In this document: in pieces, positions 31,790 to 35,607 of the stretch
How positions within the stretch are numbered: the first letter of the stretch is position 1
Layout: every line of letters begins with the position of its first letter
Source: Mycobacterium sp.
GTDB taxonomy: Bacteria > Actinomycetota > Actinomycetes > Mycobacteriales > Mycobacteriaceae
Length of the DNA stretch: 35,607 nt
Reading direction: 5' to 3'
Assembly (NCBI GenBank): GCA_025965975.1
Contig: JAOPVX010000074.1
Location: 1 to 35,607 of the forward strand
Notes under the pieces: model-generated
What the model saw: the letters and a program-made list of their open reading frames with translations, nothing else
What the model was told of the DNA's origin: nothing
Databases searched by the model: none
Position numbers and translations under genes: made by a program

Positions 31790-32465
31790 TCCCCATTTGT
31801 TGTCGGCGGGAGCACCGACGTGCTGCCCCCCGAGTCGGTCAGCTGGGCGCCTTCGACGTTGGATGGTCGAGGATATCCACGCGCGCGGCATGAGTGCGCG
31901 TCGACTGTGACGCGCCCGCGGTTCGGGATCTCGGAGAGACGCAGAGCATGCACCCACCTACCCGCACGATCGCGCAGATGAGCAGCCGTCAGAGAGCTCG
32001 TACCGCGCACAGTCAGGCATCCCGATCCCCCCGCAGCGGCTGACCGTGCCGACTCAGTGACGGCCTGGACCAACGGGCTGTTTACCTGCCAGCACTGCCA
32101 AAAGGCCTTCGCCGCGGGCCGGCCAGTAGCGCCGCTCCCCCGCCGGGGGCTGACGCGTGCGGCTCGCACCACTGGGGTCTTGGTGAGCAATTTCGTCCGG
32201 AGATAGAGAACCGGTGTCCGCGTGCTCGCATCCGTCTCGGGAACGGGCGGATCTAACCTGTGGCCGCAACTCTTGCGCCATTTGAGACTTGAAGCGAGCG
32301 AGGTTGAAGGGCGATCTCGGCGGCGTGAGCTGCGGTGAGGAGTCGAAGGTTCGGCGTGGACCAGGATTGGCTTGCGAGATTCATTGCGGCGCCACCGCTC
32401 TCGCGCCTAGCCACAGTGTAGCGACGGCGTCAGCGTCCCGCCTTGCCTTGCGCCCCAAAACCATA
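31790..32465. other. About 680 bp with no convincing gene
   Basis: Several overlapping open frames exist on both strands here (for example 31780-32190 and 32054-32281 reverse) but none has a recognisable domain or ribosome-binding site. A forward frame near 32057 contains FTCQHCQKAF, a chance-like Cys-x-x-Cys. It is probably decayed DNA that I cannot identify. Confidence 0.5.
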
Positions 32466-32468
32466 GCC

Positions 32469-32502
32469 CTTAGGGCGGGAGTAAGAGCTTCCCCGCCCTA
32501 AG
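32469..32502 (-). terminator. Strong hairpin after the secreted peptide gene
   Basis: CTTAGGGCGGG, a 12-base loop and CCCGCCCTAAG form a perfect 11-bp stem. It lies 14 bp beyond the stop of the reverse-strand secreted-peptide gene, and the strand continues into a short T run (GGTTTTGG). This suits a mycobacterial intrinsic terminator, which often lacks a long U-tract. Confidence 0.65.
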
Positions 32503-32515
32503 CGCGTGGCCGTTG

Positions 32516-32725
32516 TCAGCGGTGGTGGTATAGCAGGGCACCCGAGTCCCCGCCGAATGGCTGTTGGTTTTGGGCGGCCTCGTGCGCGGCTGCCCCGGGA
32601 GTAGCGGTGATTTGGGTATTTCCCGGGCTCTGCTGCACGGTAGTGTCGGCCGCGGCGATCGGTGCCAGTCCAATGGCTGCCGCGGATGCGGCGATGGCCA
32701 GTGGTGCGACGTATCGCAGTTTCAT
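32516..32725 (-). CDS. Small secreted peptide (QSPGN family), copy 1
   Basis: The 69-residue precursor starts MKLRYVAPLAIAASAAAIGL, a clean signal peptide ending near PIAAAD. The mature peptide is only about 43 residues, has no cysteine and contains QSPGNTQI. AAGGAG seven bases before ATG 32725 is an excellent ribosome-binding site. It shares MKLxYxAPL, APIAAA and QSPGNxQI with the reverse-strand gene at 33531-33752, so the two are paralogues. Such short alanine-rich secreted proteins are frequent in mycobacteria, but their role is unknown. A strong hairpin follows the gene. Confidence 0.75.
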   Translation of the reverse strand: MKLRYVAPLAIAASAAAIGLAPIAAADTTVQQSPGNTQITATPGAAAHEAAQNQQPFGGDSGALLYHHR

Positions 32726-32822
32726 TTTTTTCTCCTTATTTGGGTGACATCGCCCACCGGCGATGTCGGCTGAAAATTGGGTTTCCGGTGGCTTACTCGC
32801 GTCAGCTGGTGCAGGCGTGGGG

Positions 32823-33128
32823 TCAGACGGCGCCGCCGGTGTGCGTGGTGGCCACTCGCCCGGACTGCGTTCCGGAATTCCACATCGCGGGTCCGTATGG
32901 GACGAGCGGGTGAAGGCCATCTGGGAGCAGCCGATGTGCGTCGGGCCGTAGGCACTGGTACGCCACGGCGCAGTACGGCGAGGTATCGCTAGCCGGCGGA
33001 GTGACGCCAATGAACTGTGCGCCCACACCGACGGTAGCCACAGCGACCATGGCGGCCGCGGCGATTCCTACCGCCGGATGCACCCGCCGCCGGCTGCGCG
33101 TCGAGCGGCCTGGGCTGACCGTCGTCAT
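32823..33128 (-). CDS. Small membrane-anchored or secreted protein
   Basis: The 101-residue protein has a basic N-terminus (MTTVSPGRSTRSRRRVHPAV) followed by one hydrophobic segment (GIAAAAMVAVATVGVGAQFI), so it is a signal-anchor or secreted protein. The exposed part has a cysteine pair (SPYCAVAYQCLRP) that could be disulfide-bonded. GGAGG six bases before ATG 33128 supports the start. It lies between the two QSPGN-peptide genes on the same strand. No family recognised. Confidence 0.62.
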   Translation of the reverse strand: MTTVSPGRSTRSRRRVHPAVGIAAAAMVAVATVGVGAQFIGVTPPASDTSPYCAVAYQCLRPDAHRLLPDGLHPLVPYGPAMWNSGTQSGRVATTHTGGAV

Positions 33129-33237
33129 CGTCTTCCTCCACATGCCTTTTCGGCCTCTGTATGTATCTCAAGACTGCTGAACTCGGGCATCACTGTCGTC
33201 GGCGCTAGCCACCAAACTGCTTGAGGAGAACTAGAAT

Positions 33238-33267
33238 TCCCGCATTGCGGCTAGCTGGAATGCGGGA
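33238..33267. repeat. Hairpin-forming inverted repeat
   Basis: TCCCGCATT, a 12-base loop and AATGCGGGA form a 9-bp stem at the left edge of the NuoF-like fragment. It could be a terminator remnant or mark a deletion joint. Confidence 0.45.
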
Positions 33268-33525
33268 TTGCCACCACGCGAGATCGCGTTGGTGACCGGG
33301 CGTAAACCGGCGGTGATCGGGAATGGCGCCGGGGCGAAACCGCTCAGCTACAACGATGCGCTGCTGCTCGCCCGGGCGCCGCACCTTGTCCTCGACGGCT
33401 TGAACGTCGCCGCCGCAGCGGCGTCCGCTGACAACGTCTTCATCTACGCCCCGGCGCGCACGATTCGGCGGTGCAGCACGCCCTCAACGAGCGGGCGAAG
33501 GCGAAGGTGGATCTGGCACCTTTGG
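33268..33525 (+). pseudogene. Fragment of a NuoF/FdsB-like NADH-binding flavoprotein subunit
   Basis: The forward frame reads RKPAVIGNGAGAKPLSYNDA, then LLLARAPHLVLDGLNVAAAA, then NVFIYAPAR. It closely follows the N-terminal FMN/NADH-binding region of NuoF-, HoxF- or FdsB-type subunits (VVGNGAEGEPxSxKD and LLxRxPHLVLDG). After about 33460 the similarity continues in another frame as AVQHALNERAKAKVD. Both ends and the Fe-S-binding part are absent. It is a short frameshifted relic of a redox-enzyme subunit. Confidence 0.7.
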
Positions 33526-33530
33526 GTGAT

Positions 33531-33752
33531 TCAGAGCAGGAGGGCTTCGCCTCCGTAGGGGTAAAACTGAACAGGGGGCGGGGCGTCGTTGATCTGAACA
33601 TTGCCGGGCGACTGGCAGATAGTTCCCGCGCCGCTCGCGCCGCAGGACTGCCCAGTGGTGGGAGCCGCCGCGGCGATCGGTGCAGCGGCGATCGCTACCG
33701 CAGCCGCACCCGCCGCCAACAGCGGTGCGATGTAGTTCAGTTTCATTCTCAT
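33531..33752 (-). CDS. Small secreted peptide (QSPGN family), copy 2
   Basis: The 73-residue precursor starts MRMKLNYIAPLLAAGAAAVA with a signal peptide cleaved near AAAAPT. The mature peptide has two cysteines (GQSCGASGAG and TICQSPGN), likely one disulfide, then QINDAPPPVQFYPYGGE. It is paralogous to copy 1 at 32516-32725, which lacks the cysteines. AAAGG lies about nine bases before ATG 33752; ATG 33746 is an alternative. Its 3' end abuts the NuoF-like relic on the other strand. Confidence 0.72.
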   Translation of the reverse strand: MRMKLNYIAPLLAAGAAAVAIAAAPIAAAAPTTGQSCGASGAGTICQSPGNVQINDAPPPVQFYPYGGEALLL

Positions 33753-33858
33753 GTGCTACGCCTTTGCTGGATCAGCACTAGTTGCAATTCCAGAATTGCG
33801 GACCACCGAAGCCGTGCCATCGGCGCTAACACCCATAAGACGCGCCTGCCAGCAGGAG

Positions 33859-34203
33859 TCAATGCCTGTCTGTCAGCGGCCAGCCCGGCGCATCGCCCCC
33901 GTCGCCGCGGGCCATCAGCTCGAGCTCGCCGAGGTTGGCCGCGACCGTCACGAGAGTGAGCGCCGCGTTGACGGTTGCCTCGTCGGCGGTGAAGTCTGCG
34001 CGCAGGTCGGCCGGTCAGGCCAACGGTTGTGGCGATGGTCCGGCGGAGCAACAGTGCAGGCCGATGGCAACTGCGGCGTCGTCGGACGACTCGCTGAGCA
34101 CAGCGTGATTGGCCTCGCGTTCGCGCCCACGCGCCACCCGACCGCATCTCCGCCAGGGCCACCGAGGCCCCCCACGCCGAACGTGCGCATAGCCGATTCG
34201 CAT
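33859..34203 (-). pseudogene. Possible broken gene with one in-frame stop
   Basis: One reverse-strand frame gives a protein-like tail (ADFTADEATVNAALTLVTVA, then ANLGELELMARGDGG) ending at 33859. The same frame continues upstream beyond a TGA at 34015-34017 with REANHAVLSESSDDAAVAIG. I do not recognise the family. The call rests only on composition, so it may be chance. Confidence 0.25.
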
Positions 34204-34308
34204 CGCTTCTTCAGGATGGTTGCAGTTTGGAGATGCAAGTTAGAACTGAATCACTCACGCGGGCACCGCGTGTAAGTGGTTTCCAATCTGACGATGGAGC
34301 AGACGGAC

Positions 34309-34572
34309 ATGAGCATGACGGTCGTTCCAAAACTGCGGTTATGTGCCGCGATCGTTGGTGGTGGCGCCATGATCGCTCTTGGTGGCATAGCGGTGTATTG
34401 CACACAGAGCGCTGAGGTCACTGCATCGGGAGACGCGGGCGCGGGAGCGCCCACGACGACGACGCCACCGGGCGCCCCGGCTGTCGCGAAGGCCGTGCCG
34501 AGCATCACTGGGCCCGCGCCGCTATACGCCGGCGAGGCACCAAACTCGAACCCACAGGCAGCGATCCCCTGA
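34309..34572 (+). CDS. Small exported protein with Thr/Pro/Ala-rich tail
   Basis: The 87-residue protein starts MSMTVVPKLRLCAAIVGGGA with a hydrophobic signal or anchor segment (AAIVGGGAMIALGGIAVYC). A low-complexity tail follows, rich in Ala, Thr, Pro and Gly (APTTTTPPGAPAVAKAVPS). GGAG nine bases before ATG 34309 supports the start; in-frame codons at 34294 and 34276 are alternatives. No family is recognised. Likely envelope-located. Confidence 0.6.
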   Translation: MSMTVVPKLRLCAAIVGGGAMIALGGIAVYCTQSAEVTASGDAGAGAPTTTTPPGAPAVAKAVPSITGPAPLYAGEAPNSNPQAAIP

Positions 34573-34703
34573 CGACCGAACGTGGGTCCGTAGCGAGTTG
34601 TGAGACCAAGCTTCTTGCGCGGCACGCGGCGATTCGTCGCCAAGGCGATGGTGCCAAGTGATAGCCCGAGCCACGCGCCGGGCCGGTTAGCTGGCCGCTC
34701 GGC

Positions 34704-35039
34704 TTGACTCCCTATCACCGCGCACCGCGCCGGCTGGTGGCACGCTTCACGGCCAGCCTCGCACCAACCGAGACTCATTCACACGCAACGCAACTCGCCA
34801 GCCTCACGCCCCGCGAGAAGGAAGTCTTCGTCCTTGTTGCGACGGGATACAGCAATACCGAGATCGCCTCGCAGCTCTACATCGGCGACGAAACCGTCAA
34901 GACCCACGTCTCCCGGATTCTGTCCAAACTCGGACTGCGCGACCGGGTCCACGCCGTTGTCTACGCACACCACCACGGACTGGTGAACTTGTGCGCGACG
35001 GGAATCCATCGGTTAGGGATCCTCACCGGCGGGGCATAA
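34704..35039 (+). pseudogene. LuxR/NarL-type response regulator, receiver domain missing
   Basis: The frame carries RRLVARFTASLAPT, the usual linker, then LTPREKEVFVLVATGYSNTE and IASQLYIGDETVKTHVSRIL, a complete LuxR-type four-helix DNA-binding domain (NarL/DevR branch). The N-terminal receiver domain with the phospho-Asp is absent: the frame closes just upstream at 34703 and no receiver-like sequence precedes it. Only a TTG or internal codon could serve as start. A free-standing HTH protein is possible, but truncation is more likely in this decayed region. No sensor kinase is nearby. Confidence 0.7.
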
Positions 35040-35244
35040 CCCGGATGTGTGCGTTGGAACGTTGACGGCATGACGGATTATCGGCTTACACGCGACCCCG
35101 ACGCATGAATCGTTAATTACCTCTGAAGCCGTCGACTCATGAGGTTCGGCCTCCACACCGTCGCCGTTCGGCGTCGACAGGTGATGTTCCTGCTCGGCAC
35201 GGTCGCTTGAAGGGGTCATCCGCTTCCCTGGCTAAATTTTCGGC

Positions 35245-35458
35245 TAACACACCCTGTCACTGAACGCAGTTTGTGCAAATGTGGAAGCGCGGTCCGACGG
35301 ATCCGCACCAGGCACGGCGAGCCGGCCCGAGGACCCACAACCGGCGGCCCAGCCGATACGACCCGTCGCTCTGGCGCTCCAACCCACCCCACGCAACGAG
35401 TTCGCGAACCACACGCAGCACGGTGGGCATCGGTATACCGGTGCGTTGGTGGCACCTT
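35245..35458 (-). pseudogene. IclR-family regulator fragment, frameshifted
   Basis: One reverse-strand frame encodes RTGIPMPTVLRVVRELVAWG and GLERQSDGSYRLGRRLWVLG, the recognition helix and wing of an IclR helix-turn-helix. It then needs a frame change to read SPCLVRIRRTALPHLHKLRS, which matches the first helix of the IclR effector domain. A stop lies just upstream of the first part in the same frame. The remaining 150 or so residues are not present. It is a clear relic. Confidence 0.7.
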
Positions 35459-35517
35459 GCCCCACTTCATATGTATGGCCCATAGCTCACGACGAAGTTG
35501 CTGCCTCGCGGAGGTTA

Positions 35518-35607
35518 GTTGGAGTCACGAAGGAGGGCGACGTCGGAAACCAATCGAAGGTGGTCGGCCATCGCGCGGGAAGCCCCCCGTGCGTCCTGAC
35601 GCCGCAC
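35518..35607 (-). CDS. Possible C-terminal end of a gene running off the right edge
   Basis: The reverse-strand frame from 35607 reads VRRQDARGASRAMADHLRLV then SDVALLRDSN and stops at 35518. The sequence is protein-like, but only about 29 codons are visible and no family can be named. The 35040-35244 stretch to its left holds nothing I can support. Confidence 0.3.

Noticed and set aside
34251-34778. Reverse-strand frame of 175 codons opposite the small exported protein and LuxR fragment
   Set aside because: It overlaps two better-supported forward features and shows no domain; only a short segment (GAWLGLSLGTIALATNRRVP) looked protein-like.
1-35607. tRNA, rRNA, riboswitch or toxin-antitoxin loci
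   Set aside because: Scanning by eye found no cloverleaf, rRNA-like or known riboswitch sequence and no recognisable toxin-antitoxin pair.

Overview
The window is high-GC actinobacterial DNA and almost certainly mycobacterial (Mycobacterium sensu lato). The evidence is a mycolic-acid cyclopropane-synthase-type methyltransferase, a Stf0-type trehalose sulfotransferase beside a sulfatase, FadE6/FadD2-type lipid enzymes, a stand-alone LigD-like Prim-Pol, a GAP/Sap glycolipid-addressing protein and many TetR regulators. From memory, gene order and strand over about 1.8-24.7 kb mirror, in inverted orientation, the M. tuberculosis stretch Rv0296c (sulfatase), Rv0295c (stf0), Rv0294 (tam), Rv0293c, [ESX-3], Rv0281, Rv0276-Rv0271c (fadE6), Rv0270 (fadD2), Rv0269c. 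No database search was possible.

Layout. 1-1.7 kb: a frameshifted IS607-type serine recombinase running off the left edge, then a complete 1.3-kb insertion sequence with imperfect terminal inverted repeats. 1.8-8.1 kb: sulfatase, trehalose sulfotransferase, trans-aconitate methyltransferase (opposite strand), a GT-C membrane glycosyltransferase and an alpha/beta hydrolase, a cell-envelope and sulfated-glycolipid neighbourhood. 8.1-12.1 kb: an O-methyltransferase-like protein, a DUF2236 oxygenase-like protein with a divergent TetR, a membrane protein and a VOC protein. 12.1-17.2 kb: a TetR, hydrolase, 2-hydroxyacid dehydrogenase and FadE6 run, with a clear palindromic operator in the TetR/VOC intergenic region. 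17.2-20.7 kb: LysR, APC permease and class IV aminotransferase, probably an amine or amino-acid uptake and deamination unit. 20.8-24.7 kb: two small exported or membrane proteins, a deleted SDR remnant, FadD2 and, divergently, the Prim-Pol. 24.8-31.8 kb: STAS protein, GAP-family protein, a TetR-FadE-(truncated FAD monooxygenase) unit, a secreted protein, a cyclopropane-synthase-like enzyme and a cupin.

31.8-35.6 kb is sparse and decayed. Four small secreted or membrane-anchored proteins (two of them paralogues) are the only convincing genes. They sit among broken fragments of a NuoF/FdsB-like subunit, a LuxR-type response regulator and an IclR regulator. Together with remnants at 1-260, 9.06-9.28, 21.4-21.65 and 26.0-27.2 kb, the window records repeated gene loss.

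Points most worth following up: the apparent absence of ESX-3 between genes that flank it elsewhere; an 11-bp tandem repeat merging into the sulfatase ribosome-binding site; a repeat-encoded micro-ORF coupled to stf0; the LysR-permease-aminotransferase insertion; and the 2-hydroxyacid dehydrogenase gained inside the FadE6 operon.
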